From positions 1 to 6,414 of the forward strand of contig VBFF01000083.1 of NCBI GenBank assembly GCA_005889285.1: a stretch of 6,414 bases of DNA, written 5' to 3'. Position numbers and translations under genes: made by a program. The stretch is from Chloroflexota bacterium. Its GTDB lineage: Bacteria > Chloroflexota > Dormibacteria > CF-121. The notes beneath the pieces were generated by a model. The model ran no database searches. It was not told the DNA's origin and saw nothing but the letters and a program-made list of their open reading frames with translations. Below, piece after piece: positions 6,413 to 6,414 of this stretch; the first letter of the stretch is position 1; every line of letters begins with the position of its first letter.

Positions 6413-6414
6413 TT

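Overview
The window is one tightly packed block of seven genes, all on the minus strand and read from high to low coordinates. The order is glycerol facilitator (glpF-like), a small unrecognised two-helix membrane protein, dhaK, dhaL, glpK, glpA, and the first 69 codons of glpB, which runs off the left edge. Gaps are 7, 12, 8, 11 and 57 bases, and the last pair overlaps by ATGA, so a single polycistronic glycerol/dihydroxyacetone operon is the simplest reading. The promoter should lie beyond the right edge and is not visible. No gene, RNA gene, insertion sequence or CRISPR array can be supported on the plus strand. No gene-free stretch exceeds 57 bases.

The genes describe one pathway with two entries. 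Glycerol enters through the GlpF-like channel. GlpK phosphorylates it to glycerol 3-phosphate, and the FAD/iron-sulfur dehydrogenase GlpAB (the 'anaerobic' type, normally completed by GlpC) oxidises this to dihydroxyacetone phosphate. DhaK and DhaL are the dihydroxyacetone-binding and nucleotide-binding halves of a split dihydroxyacetone kinase, so they reach the same product from free dihydroxyacetone. No glycerol dehydrogenase, no DhaM phosphoryl donor, no GlpC and no regulator fall inside the window.

The DNA is strongly GC-rich with G/C-ending codons, and good Shine-Dalgarno sequences precede several genes, so this is a high-GC bacterium. The phylum cannot be fixed from these genes. Short GC-rich palindromic elements sharing the word GGGCGAGGG, seen in many high-GC genomes, sit inside two reading frames (the GlpA C-terminus and the N-terminus of the small membrane protein). 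A Chloroflexota-, Actinobacteria- or Proteobacteria-like source would all be plausible; this is inference only.

I see no wholly new system. The points worth a second look are: the channel's selectivity filter, which reads W-V-A-R (NOD26-like) on a glycerol-facilitator backbone; a near-perfect hairpin before glpA, which itself lacks an adjacent ribosome binding site; the in-frame palindromic insertions; the unrecognised small membrane protein in a conserved-pathway operon; and a GlpK lacking the known fructose-bisphosphate and IIA-Glc control residues.
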